NCBI GenBank assembly: GCA_963703855.1
Contig: CAVPFW010000019.1
Location: 62,001-126,000, forward strand
Direction: 5' to 3'
DNA length: 64,000 nucleotides
Source of the DNA: AP-15 sp963703855
GTDB taxonomy: Bacteria; Pseudomonadota; Alphaproteobacteria; ATCC43930; CGMCC-115725
A program made the translations under genes and the position numbers. Numbering within the stretch: the stretch's first letter is position 1; each line of letters opens with the position of its first letter. Of this stretch, positions 44,614 through 53,826 are shown in pieces. The notes under the pieces are model-generated. The model was not told the origin of the DNA. It saw only the letters and a program-made list of their open reading frames with translations, and made no database searches.

Positions 44614-46572
44614 ATGTGCGGCATCGCAGGCATCGTTTCGATCGACGGATCGCCAATCCCGCGTCTCGACGCGTCGGTCGAATTGCTGGGCCGGATCATC
44701 GCCCATCGCGGCCCGGACGGGCACGGCAGCTGGATCTGCGACGAGCGGCGGGCGGGGCTGGCCCACCGCCGTCTGGCGATCATCGATTTGAGCGCGGCGG
44801 CGCGCCAGCCGATGATCGGGCCCGGCCCGAACGTGATTACCTATAACGGTGAGATCTACAATTATCTCGAGCTCGCCGCCGCGCTCGCGCCCGGCTGGCG
44901 GTTTCGCTCGGCCTCGGATACCGAATGCCTGCTCGCGGCTTATCAGCGATATGGCGCCGACTGCCTCGACCGGCTGCGCGGGATGTTCGCGTTTGCCCTG
45001 TGGGACGGCCGCCGCCACCGCCTGTTCTGCGCGCGCGACCGCTTCGGCATCAAGCCGTTCTATTACACGATCGTCGGCAATAGGTTCATTTTTGCCTCGG
45101 AGGCAAAGGCGCTGCTGCCGTTTCTTCCGGCGATCGAAACCGATCCGGCGGCACTCGCGGAATATCTGACGTTTCAGTACACGATCGGCGAGGCGACCTT
45201 GTTCCGCGGCATCAAGCAGCTGTTGCCCGGGCACGCGCTGACGGTCGAGAACGGCGAGGTCCGCACCTGGCGCTACTGGGATGTCCATTACCAGATCGAC
45301 TACGACCACAGCCCGCGCTATTTCGCCAGCCGTCTCGCCGAGCTGCTCGACAATTCGGTCGAGCTGCACATGCGCAGCGACGTGCCGGTCGGCGCCTATG
45401 TTTCCGGCGGCATCGATTCGAGCCTGATCGCGATCCTCGCCGCCAAGACCGGGCACGGGATCGGCGACTGCTTCCACGGCCGCTTCACCCAGTTCCCCGG
45501 CTACGACGAGAGCGAATACGCGGCGAGCGCGGTCGATCGCGCCGGCGGCAGACTGCACGTCGCCGACATCACCGCCGCGGATTTCCGCGACCACATCGAG
45601 GACGTGCTCTATCACCTCGACTTTCCGGTGGCCGGGCCCGGCTCGTTCCCGCAATTCATCGTCTCCGAGCTCGCGGCGCGCCATCTGAAGGTGGTGCTGG
45701 GCGGCCAGGGCGGCGACGAGGTCTTCGGCGGCTATGCGCGCTACCTGCTCGCCTATTTCGAGCAGTGCATCAAGGCGGCGCTCGACGGCACCTACAAGAA
45801 CGGCAACTACGTCGTCACCATCGAATCGATCGTTCCCAACCTCGGCCTGCTGCGCGAGTACAAACCACTGATGAAGGAATTCTGGCGCGAAGGCTTGTTC
45901 GACGATCTCGACCGGCGTTATTTTCGCCTGGTCGATCGCTCCACCGACATGGAAGCTGAAGTGGAGTGGGGATTGCTCGACAAGCAGCAAGTGTTCGAAA
46001 GCTTCGTCGCGATTTTCAACAATCAGAGCAACGTTCACAAGGAAGCCTATTTTGACAAGATGAGCCATTTCGATTTCAAATGCCTGCTGCCGGCATTGCT
46101 GCAGGTCGAGGACCGTATGAGCATGGCGCACGGGCTCGAAAGCCGGGTGCCGTTGCTCGACCACCCGCTGATCGAGTTCCTCGCGACCGTGCCGGCCGAT
46201 GTAAAGTTTGCCGGCGGCCGGATGAAGCATCTGCTGAAGACCGCCTATGCCGCCGACCTGCCGCCGTCGATCGCCGACCGGCGCGACAAGATGGGCTTTC
46301 CGGTGCCGCTCAAGGAATGGTTTTCGGGCGACCTGCGCGAGCTGGTCGAGGATACCTTCCGCGCCCGCAGCGCGCGCGAGCGCCCGCTCATGAACGCCGA
46401 CGCCGTGCTCGCGAATTTCGCCGGCGCCGGGCGCTTCTCGCGCAAGGTCTGGGGCCTCTTGAGCCTCGAATTGTGGCACCAGATCTTTCACGATCAGGCC
46501 GACCGGTACCGGCGGATGCTGGCCGAGACGCCGGACCGGGCGGCGCCGGGGCTGGCTCCCGCGGCCGACTAG
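44614..46572 (+). CDS. asnB: Asparagine-synthetase-like glutamine amidotransferase, paralogue 2
   Basis: 652 residues from ATG 44614: MCGIAGIVSIDGS with Cys2, HRGPDGHGSW, YNGEIYNYLELAAAL, P-loop VSGGIDSSLIAILAAK, GGQGGDEVFGGYARYLL and LPALLQVEDRMSMAHGLESRVPLLDHPLIEFLATVP. Residues about 395-465 contain a segment not seen in paralogue 1 (GTYKNGNYVVTIESIVPNLG). It is directly followed by three SDR epimerases, an arrangement I recall from Bordetella-type O-antigen loci where such enzymes serve uronamide formation. Likely role: amidation of a 2,3-diacetamido-uronic acid, either as nucleotide sugar or in the glycan. Confidence 0.88.
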   Translation: MCGIAGIVSIDGSPIPRLDASVELLGRIIAHRGPDGHGSWICDERRAGLAHRRLAIIDLSAAARQPMIGPGPNVITYNGEIYNYLELAAALAPGWRFRSASDTECLLAAYQRYGADCLDRLRGMFAFALWDGRRHRLFCARDRFGIKPFYYTIVGNRFIFASEAKALLPFLPAIETDPAALAEYLTFQYTIGEATLFRGIKQLLPGHALTVENGEVRTWRYWDVHYQIDYDHSPRYFASRLAELLDNSVELHMRSDVPVGAYVSGGIDSSLIAILAAKTGHGIGDCFHGRFTQFPGYDESEYAASAVDRAGGRLHVADITAADFRDHIEDVLYHLDFPVAGPGSFPQFIVSELAARHLKVVLGGQGGDEVFGGYARYLLAYFEQCIKAALDGTYKNGNYVVTIESIVPNLGLLREYKPLMKEFWREGLFDDLDRRYFRLVDRSTDMEAEVEWGLLDKQQVFESFVAIFNNQSNVHKEAYFDKMSHFDFKCLLPALLQVEDRMSMAHGLESRVPLLDHPLIEFLATVPADVKFAGGRMKHLLKTAYAADLPPSIADRRDKMGFPVPLKEWFSGDLRELVEDTFRARSARERPLMNADAVLANFAGAGRFSRKVWGLLSLELWHQIFHDQADRYRRMLAETPDRAAPGLAPAAD

Positions 46573-46612
46573 CCCCTCGCAGCAGGCCCCGCGCAACAGG
46601 AGAATACCGGCG

Positions 46613-47551
46613 ATGAAGGCATTTGTGACCGGCGGGTCGGGGCTCGTCGGCTCGACGATCGTCGATCGGCTGCTGGCCCGCGGCGACGAGGTTCTGGCGA
46701 TTGACAATTTCGCCACCGGGCGGCGCGACAATCTGACCGCGCACCCCCGCCTGCGCCTCGTCGAGGACAGCATCGCCAATGCCGTGGCGGTGGACCGGCT
46801 GATCGGCGATTTCCGCCCCGATGCGGTGATCCACACCGCCGCCTCCTACAAGGACCCGGACGATTGGGCAGGCGACGCGCTGACCAATGCGGTCGGCAGC
46901 GCCAATGTCGCGCGCGCCTGCCGGGACCACCATGTCGGGCGGCTGATCTATTTCCAGACCGCGCTGTGCTACGGCACCAAGCCCATCGAGCAGCCGATCA
47001 CGCTCGGCCACCCGATCGATCCCTCGGCCAGCAGCTATGCGATCTCCAAGACCGCCGGCGAGAGCTACATCCGCTTGAGCGGCGTCGATTGGGTCACCTT
47101 CCGGCTCGCCAACGTGGTCGGGCCGCGCAATGTCAGCGGGCCCTTGCCGATCTTTTTCGAGCGCCTGTCGCAGGGCAAGCGCTGTTTCGTGACCGAGGCG
47201 CGGCGCGACTTCGTCTTCGTCGGGGACCTCGCCGGCACGGTTTTGCGGGCCGCCGACGGCATCGGCGGCGGCACCTATCACTTTTCCTCGGGGCGCGACG
47301 TCGCGATAAAGGATCTGTACGACGCGATGGTCCGGGCGATGCAGCTCAACGACTACCCGGCGCCGGAAATCCGCCCGCTCGGAGCGGACGACGCGCCCAG
47401 CATCCTGCTCGACCCGGCGCGCACCTTCCGCGATTTCGGCGACATCGAGTTCACCCCGCTCGACCAGATCGTCGCCCGGACCGTCGCCTATTTCCGCGAC
47501 CGCGGCGTGCAGGGCGGCTACACCCATCTGCGCGCCCGGCCCGGCTCGTGA
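46613..47551 (+). CDS. SDR-type NAD-dependent epimerase/dehydratase, tandem copy 1
   Basis: 312 residues: FVTGGSGLVGSTIVDRLLARGDEVLAIDNFATGRRDNL gives the GxxGxxG NAD site. The YxxxK pair is SSYAISKTAGESYIRL (about residues 143-147). FRLANVVGPRNVSGPLPIFFERL follows. It has closest kin in copy 2 (same length, FQTALCYG phrase in both). Extended SDRs of this type epimerise C4 of UDP-HexNAc or uronic acids; in Bordetella-like O-antigen loci tandem copies (WbmF-H type) serve 2,3-diacetamido-galacturonic acid. Substrate here is inferred from context. Confidence 0.85.
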   Translation: MKAFVTGGSGLVGSTIVDRLLARGDEVLAIDNFATGRRDNLTAHPRLRLVEDSIANAVAVDRLIGDFRPDAVIHTAASYKDPDDWAGDALTNAVGSANVARACRDHHVGRLIYFQTALCYGTKPIEQPITLGHPIDPSASSYAISKTAGESYIRLSGVDWVTFRLANVVGPRNVSGPLPIFFERLSQGKRCFVTEARRDFVFVGDLAGTVLRAADGIGGGTYHFSSGRDVAIKDLYDAMVRAMQLNDYPAPEIRPLGADDAPSILLDPARTFRDFGDIEFTPLDQIVARTVAYFRDRGVQGGYTHLRARPGS

Positions 47552-47575
47552 CCGCCGGCAGGTGAGAAGCGGCGC

Positions 47576-48514
47576 GTGAGGATACTGATCACCGGCGGCG
47601 CCGGCTGCCTCGGCGCCAACCTCGCCGCGGCCTGGCTGCCGCAAGGTCACGAAATCCTGGTCATCGACAATTTCGCCACCGGCCGGCCCGAGGCACTGTC
47701 CCCCGTTGCCGGGCTGACCGTGGTCGAAGGGACCATCGCCGACCGCGATCTGGTCGACGACTGCTTTGGCCGGTTCCGGCCGACCCATGTCGTCCACAGC
47801 GCCGCCGCCTATCGCGATCCGGCCGATTGGCGCGAGGATGCCGCAACAAATGTCATCGGCACGATCAACATCGTCGAAGCCGCCCGGCGCGCGGCGGTCA
47901 AGCGTCTCGTCAACTTTCAGACGGCGCTGTGCTACGGCCGGCCCGAGCGGGTGCCGATACCGGTCGATCATCCAACCCGCCCCTTCACCAGCTACGGCAT
48001 CTCCAAGACCGCGGCGGAGGCCTATGTCGCGCTGAGCGGGCTGCCCTGGGTTTCGTTGCGCCTCGCCAACATCGTCGGCCCGGGGCTGGCGATCGGCCCG
48101 ATCCCGACCTTCTACAAGCGGCTCACAGCCGAGCAGAGATGTTTTTGCACCACGGCGGTGCGCGATTTTCTCGACATGGCGGATTTTATCGAAATCATCA
48201 ACCTGGTCCTGCGCGACGAGGCGCCGACCGGCATCTTCAACGTCTCGACCGGGCTCGGGCACGCCATCAAGGATGTGTTCGACGCGATCGCCGCCGAGCT
48301 CGGCGTCAGCCCCGCCGAGCCGGTCGACATCGTGCCGCCCGCCGACGACGATGTTCCGGCGGTCGTGCTCGATCCCGGCCGCACCCACGAGGTCCTCGGC
48401 TGGCGGGCAAAGATCGGCTTCGCCGAGATGATCGCCGGCATGGTGCGCTGGTACGACAGCCACGGCGTATCGGCGATCTACACCCACCTTCAAGCCCCGC
48501 GGAGGAGCCTGTGA
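47576..48514 (+). CDS. SDR-type NAD-dependent epimerase/dehydratase, tandem copy 2
   Basis: 312 residues, GTG start at 47576, 24 bp after copy 1. ILITGGAGCLGANLAAAWLPQGHEILVIDNFATGRPEAL for NAD, TSYGISKTAAEAYVAL for the YxxxK pair, FQTALCYGRPERVPIP and LRLANIVGPGLAIGPIPTFYKRL. The close match to copy 1 in length and phrasing implies a local duplication. Two similar epimerases side by side could work as a heterodimer or act on different sugars. The stop overlaps the GTG of copy 3. Confidence 0.85.
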   Translation: MRILITGGAGCLGANLAAAWLPQGHEILVIDNFATGRPEALSPVAGLTVVEGTIADRDLVDDCFGRFRPTHVVHSAAAYRDPADWREDAATNVIGTINIVEAARRAAVKRLVNFQTALCYGRPERVPIPVDHPTRPFTSYGISKTAAEAYVALSGLPWVSLRLANIVGPGLAIGPIPTFYKRLTAEQRCFCTTAVRDFLDMADFIEIINLVLRDEAPTGIFNVSTGLGHAIKDVFDAIAAELGVSPAEPVDIVPPADDDVPAVVLDPGRTHEVLGWRAKIGFAEMIAGMVRWYDSHGVSAIYTHLQAPRRSL

Positions 48515-49668
48515 CGAGCGGCCGGGGGTTTTCCGGTTCCGCGATCCTCGTCGTCGGCGGCGCCGGGTTTGTCGGCAGCGCGCTCGTCCGCCGGCTGCTC
48601 GAGCTGAGCCCGCGCCATCTGACGATTGTCGACAATCTGCTGTCGGCCGACCTCAGCAACGTCCCCGATGACCCGCGGGTCGGTTTCGTCGAAGGGTCGA
48701 TCGCCGACGATCGGATTCTCGACGCGTTGCCGGGCGACCTCGACTTCGTGTTTCACCTCGCCTGCTATCACGGCAACCAATCGTCGATCTTCGATCCGCT
48801 CGCCGATCACCAGAACAACACGCTTACGACCTTGAAACTATTGGAGCGTCTGAGAAATTTTGGTTCGCTCGAAAAAGTCGTCTATGCCGCCGCCGGCTGC
48901 GCGGTGGCCGAGAAGACCGACGGCGAGGCGAGCGCCACCCGCGAGGACGCGCCGGTCTCGCTGTTCCACGACAGCCCCTATTCGATCTCGAAGCTGGTCG
49001 GCGAGATGTACGGCAACTACTACTTCCTGCGCTACGGCCTGCCGTTTGTGAAGGCGCGCTTTCAGAACGTCTACGGCCCGGGCGAGATCCTCGGCGCCGG
49101 ACGCTGGCGCGGCACGCCGCACACCGTCTGGCGCAACGTCACCCCGACCTTTGTCTGGAAGGCGCTGGAGCGGCAGGCCCTCCCGGTCGAGAACGGCGGG
49201 GTCGCGACCCGCGACTTCATCTATGTCGACGATGTCGCCGAGGGGCTGATCGCCTGCGCGCTGCGCGGCGTTGCGGGCGAAGTCTACAACCTCGCCTCCG
49301 GCGTCGAGACCGCTATCCTCGATCTCGCCGGCCTGATCAACGAGCTGACCGGCAATCCGACCCCGATCATGCTCGCCCCGGCGCGCGAATGGGATCGTTC
49401 GGGGCGGCGCTTCGGTGCGCCTGACAAGGCGCGCGAACAGCTCGGCTTCGCCGCCGCAACGCCGCTCCGCGACGGCTTGGCGCGGACCATCGCCTGGACC
49501 CGGGCGAATCGCGACACGATCCGCCGCGCGATGCAGCAGCATGCCCGCTTCATATGGCCGATCCGCGCCCCGCGAGCCGATGACCGAGCTGCGCATCCTG
49601 ACGGTGGTCGGCGCCCGCCCGCAATTCGTCAAGGCGGCGGCAATGTCGCGCGCGATCGCCGCCCATGA
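48511..49668 (+). CDS. SDR-type NAD-dependent epimerase/dehydratase, tandem copy 3
   Basis: 385 residues as read, GTG start at 48511 overlapping copy 2. AILVVGGAGFVGSALVRRLLELSPRHLTIVDNLLSADLSNV for NAD; SPYSISKLVGEMYGNYYFLRYGLPFVKARFQNVYGPGEI with the YxxxK pair. It is more distant than copies 1 and 2 and resembles UDP-glucose 4-epimerase-like enzymes. The last 30 residues (RAPRADDRAAHPDGGRRPP...) lie in another frame over the start of the 2-epimerase gene (overlap 49580-49668) and look non-native, so the true stop may have been lost or the overlap is real. Confidence 0.8.
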   Translation: MTSGRGFSGSAILVVGGAGFVGSALVRRLLELSPRHLTIVDNLLSADLSNVPDDPRVGFVEGSIADDRILDALPGDLDFVFHLACYHGNQSSIFDPLADHQNNTLTTLKLLERLRNFGSLEKVVYAAAGCAVAEKTDGEASATREDAPVSLFHDSPYSISKLVGEMYGNYYFLRYGLPFVKARFQNVYGPGEILGAGRWRGTPHTVWRNVTPTFVWKALERQALPVENGGVATRDFIYVDDVAEGLIACALRGVAGEVYNLASGVETAILDLAGLINELTGNPTPIMLAPAREWDRSGRRFGAPDKAREQLGFAAATPLRDGLARTIAWTRANRDTIRRAMQQHARFIWPIRAPRADDRAAHPDGGRRPPAIRQGGGNVARDRRP

Positions 49669-50626
49669 CGGGGTCAGCGAGATTCTGCTGCATACCGGCC
49701 AGCATTTCGATCCGGCGATGTCAGAGGTTTTTTTCGCCGAGCTCGGCATCGAAAAGCCGCACGTCAACCTCGGCATCCATGGCGGGGGTCACGGCGCGAT
49801 GACCGGCCGGATGCTGGCGGGCATCGAGGAGATCATCGTCGCCGAGCGGCCGGATATGGTGGTGGTGCCCGGCGACACCAATTCGACCTTGGCCGGCGCA
49901 TTGGCGGCGGTAAAGCTGAACGTTCCGGTGGCGCACCTCGAGGCCGGTCTGCGCTCGTTCAACCGCAGCATGCCCGAAGAGATAAACCGCGTTCTGACCG
50001 ACCACGTCAGCGCCCTGCTGTTGTGTCCGACCGCGACCGCCGTCGAAAACCTAGGTCGCGAAGGCATCGTCGCCGGGGTGCACGACATCGGCGACGTGAT
50101 GTACGACGCGGCGCTGTTCGCGGCCGCCGCGGCCCGCCGCTCGAACATCCTCGAGCGGCTGGGCATTGCCGCAGAGCGCTATGCGGTGGCCACGGTCCAC
50201 CGTGCGGAGAGCACCGACGACAGCAGGGCGTTCGGAGAGATCGTCGCCTTTCTCAAAGAACGCGCGCGGGAGTCGCAGGTGGTATTGCCGATGCACCCGC
50301 GCGCTCGCGAGCGGATTGCCGGTTCCGGGCTCGATCTCGACGGCATCCTCGTTTGCGACCCGGTCGGCTATCTCGACATGCACCGGCTGCTGCAATCCGC
50401 GCTCGCCGTCTACACCGATTCGGGCGGGCTGCAGAAGGAGGCCTATTTTCACCGGGTCCCGTGCGTCACCTTGCGCAATGAGACCGAATGGGTCGAGACC
50501 GTGGCGGCCGGGTGGAACCGGCTGTGGAAAGGGCCCGACTACACGCCGCGCCGCGAGATCGCGGCTTTCGGGGACGGCCATGCCGCCGAGAAAGCGGTGG
50601 AGCTGATCGCCGACCATTTTCGATGA
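49580..50626 (+). CDS. UDP-N-acetylglucosamine 2-epimerase family protein (WecB/WbpI-like)
   Basis: 348 residues from ATG 49580: LRILTVVGARPQFVKAAAMSRAI, LHTGQHFDPAMSEVFF, VVPGDTNSTLAGALAA, VAHLEAGLRSFNRSMPEEINRVLTDH, ATVHRAESTDD, YTDSGGLQKEAYF, RNETEWVETV. All hallmark residues are present. Among relatives WbpI acts on UDP-2,3-diacetamido-glucuronic acid to make the ManA epimer, which fits the WbpB, WbpD and WbpE functions at 26-29 kb. WecB-type UDP-GlcNAc epimerisation is the alternative. The next gene starts in an ATGA overlap. Confidence 0.9.
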   Translation: MTELRILTVVGARPQFVKAAAMSRAIAAHDGVSEILLHTGQHFDPAMSEVFFAELGIEKPHVNLGIHGGGHGAMTGRMLAGIEEIIVAERPDMVVVPGDTNSTLAGALAAVKLNVPVAHLEAGLRSFNRSMPEEINRVLTDHVSALLLCPTATAVENLGREGIVAGVHDIGDVMYDAALFAAAAARRSNILERLGIAAERYAVATVHRAESTDDSRAFGEIVAFLKERARESQVVLPMHPRARERIAGSGLDLDGILVCDPVGYLDMHRLLQSALAVYTDSGGLQKEAYFHRVPCVTLRNETEWVETVAAGWNRLWKGPDYTPRREIAAFGDGHAAEKAVELIADHFR

Positions 50627-51834
50627 CCGCCGCAAATCGCATCAGGACCGTCATCCTGAGCGTCCAGTACGGCACCCGGTCGTCCTATTACCGCGATTGG
50701 CTTGACGCGTTCGAGCGCTCACCGCTGTTCGCGGCGACCGCGTTCAACTTGTTCAGACGCGAAGAGCGGCGCGCGGCGATGCGGGCCGTAGCCCAAACCG
50801 ACCTGGTGGTGGCGCTGCATTCGTGCTCGGCGGACACGCTCGATTTCATCAAGCCGCTGGCGGGCGCGCTCGGGGGCCGGCGCGGGCGCTTTATGATGCT
50901 GGTCGGCAACGAATACAACCTGCCCTGGGCGCGCCTTGCCGACAAGCGCGCGTTTCTGCGCGAGGTTGGAGCCGACTGGGTCGGAACCCAGCTGACGATG
51001 GAGGCCGGGGAATGGCTCTATGCCGATACCGGTGCCACCGTCGTGCCGATGCCGCATGCCCTGAACGAGGCCGTGTTTCGCCGCGACAAGCCCGATCCGG
51101 CGCGGGCGATCGACATCGGCGGGCGCAGCGCCCGCTACCCGATCTTTGTCGGCGACGACGAGCGCAACCGGGTCTACCGGCTGTTCGCCCGGCTCGGGCC
51201 GGCGGCCGGGCTGCGCGTCGACATCGACACCGGCGCCCGGCTCGACCGACCGGGCTGGGCCGCCTTTCTCAACGATTGCCGAGCGACGATCGGCACCGAG
51301 GCGGGCACCTGGTATCTGGAAAAGGACGACGCGACGGCGCTGGCGATCCGCAAGCTGCTGCGCGGCGGCGAGCGCCGGGCGACGATCAGGGCCGACGGTC
51401 ATCTGCACGCCGCGACGAGACATCTGCCCTACCGGCTCAAGGAGTGGCTCCGGGCGCTGTTGAGATGGTCGCCGGTCGGCCACGAGGCATTCGCTCTGTC
51501 CGAGGACGGACTCGGCGAGGTTGCGTCGCGGCTCTACAGCGGCCGTCCCCGCTGCCCGGTCTATTCCAAATGCATTTCCTCCCGCCATTTCGATGCGGCC
51601 GGCACCGGCACCTGCCAGATCCTGGTGCGCGGACGCTACAACGACATTTTGCAGGCCGGGGAACACTACATCGCGCTGCAACCGGACCTCGGCGACATGC
51701 CGCAGGCGATCGAGCGCTTCCGCGACCCGGAGGAGCGCTGCAGGGTTGCCGATGCGGCCTATGCGCTGGTGCATGACCGGCATACCTACCGCCATCGGCT
51801 GGCGGCTCTGCACGACGTGCTGACCGCATCCTGA
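50623..51834 (+). CDS. Glycosyltransferase-like protein (same family as the 32.1-kb gene)
   Basis: 403 residues, ATG 50623 overlapping the epimerase stop. RIRTVILSVQYGTRSSYYRDWLDAFERSP, VALHSCSADTLDFIKPLAGAL, YPIFVGDDERNRVYRLFARL, CRATIGTEAGTWYLEKDD and TGTCQILVRGRYNDILQAGEHYIALQPDLGDMPQAIERF. The last two parts line up with KAVLGVESGTNLFDF and QILYEGYYSGVLIPNRHFVPLRRDL of the gene at 32101. The design is like CgeB/Glyco_trans_1_2 enzymes (GT-B). Specificity unknown. Paralogue 3 of asnB starts 12 bp on. Confidence 0.7.
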   Translation: MTAANRIRTVILSVQYGTRSSYYRDWLDAFERSPLFAATAFNLFRREERRAAMRAVAQTDLVVALHSCSADTLDFIKPLAGALGGRRGRFMMLVGNEYNLPWARLADKRAFLREVGADWVGTQLTMEAGEWLYADTGATVVPMPHALNEAVFRRDKPDPARAIDIGGRSARYPIFVGDDERNRVYRLFARLGPAAGLRVDIDTGARLDRPGWAAFLNDCRATIGTEAGTWYLEKDDATALAIRKLLRGGERRATIRADGHLHAATRHLPYRLKEWLRALLRWSPVGHEAFALSEDGLGEVASRLYSGRPRCPVYSKCISSRHFDAAGTGTCQILVRGRYNDILQAGEHYIALQPDLGDMPQAIERFRDPEERCRVADAAYALVHDRHTYRHRLAALHDVLTAS

Positions 51835-51845
51835 GGGGCAACGCC

Positions 51846-53786
51846 GTGTGCGGGATCGCTGGTTTTGTAGCGGCTGGGACGGCAGCACCGCGAGGCGAGC
51901 TCGAAGCCCGGCTGTGGCGCATGATCGCGACCCTGCGCCATCGCGGGCCCGATGACGAGGGGGTGTGGAGCGACGGCACGGCAGGGCTCGCCCATGCCCG
52001 GCTGTCGATCATCGATCTGTCGCCCGCCGCACATCAGCCGATGGCGAGCGTCGACGGCGCCGTCTGGATCACCTATAACGGCGAGGTCTACAACTTTACC
52101 GAGATCCGGCGGGAGCTCGAGGCGCTGGGCTACCCGTTCCGCAGCCGCAGCGACACCGAAGTGATCGTCAATGGCTGGCACGCCTGGGGTCCGCGGATGT
52201 TTTCGCGGCTGCGCGGGATGTTCGCGCTGGCATTGTGGGACCAGCGGTCGCGGCGGCTGATCCTGGCGCGCGACCGGATCGGCAAGAAGCCGCTCTATTG
52301 GACCCGCACCCGATCGGGATTTCTGTTCGGCTCCGAGATCAAGGCGCTGCTCGCCTGGCCGGGCGTGCCGCGCACGCCGGATCTGGCTGCGATCGACCAT
52401 TATCTGACGTTGCAATATGTGCCGGCGCCGCAAACCGCCTTTGCCGGCATCCGCAGATTGCCCGCCGCGCACTACCTGACGGTAGCGGCCGGCCCCGAGG
52501 GCACGCTCGGCGAGCCCGATCTGGTGCGCTACTGGCAACTGCCTCGCCCGCGCGCGGCCTCGGCATTGCCGCGGCCGGACGAGCTCAAGCGCGAGCTCGC
52601 GGTGCGGCTCGAGGAGGCGGTACGCCTGCGCCTCCTGTCCGACGTGCCGCTCGGCGCCTTTCTGTCGGGCGGAGTCGATTCGTCTGCAATCGTGGCGATG
52701 ATGGCGCGCGCCGGCGGTGGCCGGGTCAAGACCTTCTCGATCGGCTTCGCCGCTAAGGAATACGACGAGACCCGCTATGCCCGGCTGGTGGCGAAGCGCT
52801 ACGCCACCGACCACGAGGAGCACATCGTCGAGCCCGACGCGGTCGCGGTATTGCCTCGCCTCGTCTGGCATCACGGCGAGCCGTTCGCCGACCCCTCCGC
52901 GGTCCCGACCTGGTATGTCGCCGAGCTGGCGCGGCGCAAGGTCACGGTCGCGCTGACCGGCGACGGCGGCGACGAGTGCTTTCTCGGCTATGGCCGCTAC
53001 CGCGCGATGCGCTGGCTCGACCGCCTCGACCGGCTGCCGCGCCGGGGACGCGAAGGGCTCGGCCATCTGCTCGGCTGGGCGCCCCTATCGCTGCAGCGGC
53101 GGTTCAAGACCCGCCGGATCGGGGCCGCGCTGCTGGCGCCGCGATCCCGGCCCGCCGGACGCTATGCCCCGACGATCGCGTTCTTCGGCGACGATGACAG
53201 GGACGAGGGGTATGGCGAGGCGATGCGCGGGCTGCTCGCAGGTTCCGCCCTCGACCTGCTCGACCCTTATTTCACCGGGGTGCGGAATCTGGTCGCCGGA
53301 GCGAATCGCGCCGACATCCACACCTACCTTCCCGACGATCTGATGGTGAAGGTCGACATCGCCGGAATGGCGCACGGGCTCGAAGCGCGCTCGCCGCTGC
53401 TCGACCACGAATTGATGGAGTGGGCGGCCGAGCTGCCGGACACGGTGAAGATGCCCGGCGGCATCACCAAGGCATTGTTCAAATCGGCGATGAAGCCCTA
53501 TCTGCCGCGCGCCATCCTGCGTCGGCCGAAACGCGGCTTCGGCTGCCCGATCGACCGATGGTTCCGCAGCGAGATCAAAGAGCTCGCCTACGACACCTTG
53601 CTGGCGCACAGCGCGGGTCAGCGCGGCCTGTTCCGGCCGGGCTACGTTCGCCGCCTGCTCGACGAGCATTGCGCTTCCCGGTTCGATCACCACACCCGGC
53701 TGTGGGCGCTGCTGATGCTCGAATTGTGGTTCCGCATGTGGATCGACGCGCCCGCCGACGCGGCGGTTCTGCGCCCTGCGGCCTAG
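51846..53786 (+). CDS. asnB: Asparagine-synthetase-like glutamine amidotransferase, paralogue 3
   Basis: 646 residues, GTG start at 51846 giving MCGIAGFVAAG with Cys2 next to the start. RHRGPDDEGVW, YNGEVYNFTEI, P-loop LSGGVDSSAIVAMMARAGG, ALTGDGGDECFLGYGRYRAM and DDLMVKVDIAGMAHGLEARSPLLDHELMEWAAELP. The VDSS and KVDIAGMAHGLEARSP wording is closer to the common AsnB/exosortase-type amidotransferases than to paralogues 1 and 2, so this copy may have come in separately or act on another step. It closes the polysaccharide locus. Confidence 0.88.
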   Translation: MCGIAGFVAAGTAAPRGELEARLWRMIATLRHRGPDDEGVWSDGTAGLAHARLSIIDLSPAAHQPMASVDGAVWITYNGEVYNFTEIRRELEALGYPFRSRSDTEVIVNGWHAWGPRMFSRLRGMFALALWDQRSRRLILARDRIGKKPLYWTRTRSGFLFGSEIKALLAWPGVPRTPDLAAIDHYLTLQYVPAPQTAFAGIRRLPAAHYLTVAAGPEGTLGEPDLVRYWQLPRPRAASALPRPDELKRELAVRLEEAVRLRLLSDVPLGAFLSGGVDSSAIVAMMARAGGGRVKTFSIGFAAKEYDETRYARLVAKRYATDHEEHIVEPDAVAVLPRLVWHHGEPFADPSAVPTWYVAELARRKVTVALTGDGGDECFLGYGRYRAMRWLDRLDRLPRRGREGLGHLLGWAPLSLQRRFKTRRIGAALLAPRSRPAGRYAPTIAFFGDDDRDEGYGEAMRGLLAGSALDLLDPYFTGVRNLVAGANRADIHTYLPDDLMVKVDIAGMAHGLEARSPLLDHELMEWAAELPDTVKMPGGITKALFKSAMKPYLPRAILRRPKRGFGCPIDRWFRSEIKELAYDTLLAHSAGQRGLFRPGYVRRLLDEHCASRFDHHTRLWALLMLELWFRMWIDAPADAAVLRPAA

Positions 53787-53826
53787 CCGGCAGCGCCGCG
53801 GCGCCGCCCAGGAGAGGCGCGGGCTC

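Noticed and set aside
44452..46836. 794-codon reverse-strand open frame over asnB-like 2
   Set aside because: It mirrors the codons of the amidotransferase gene and shows no recognisable domain.
46388..48493. 701-codon reverse-strand open frame over the SDR genes
   Set aside because: Same reason: composition-driven antisense frame opposite two clearly conserved SDR proteins.
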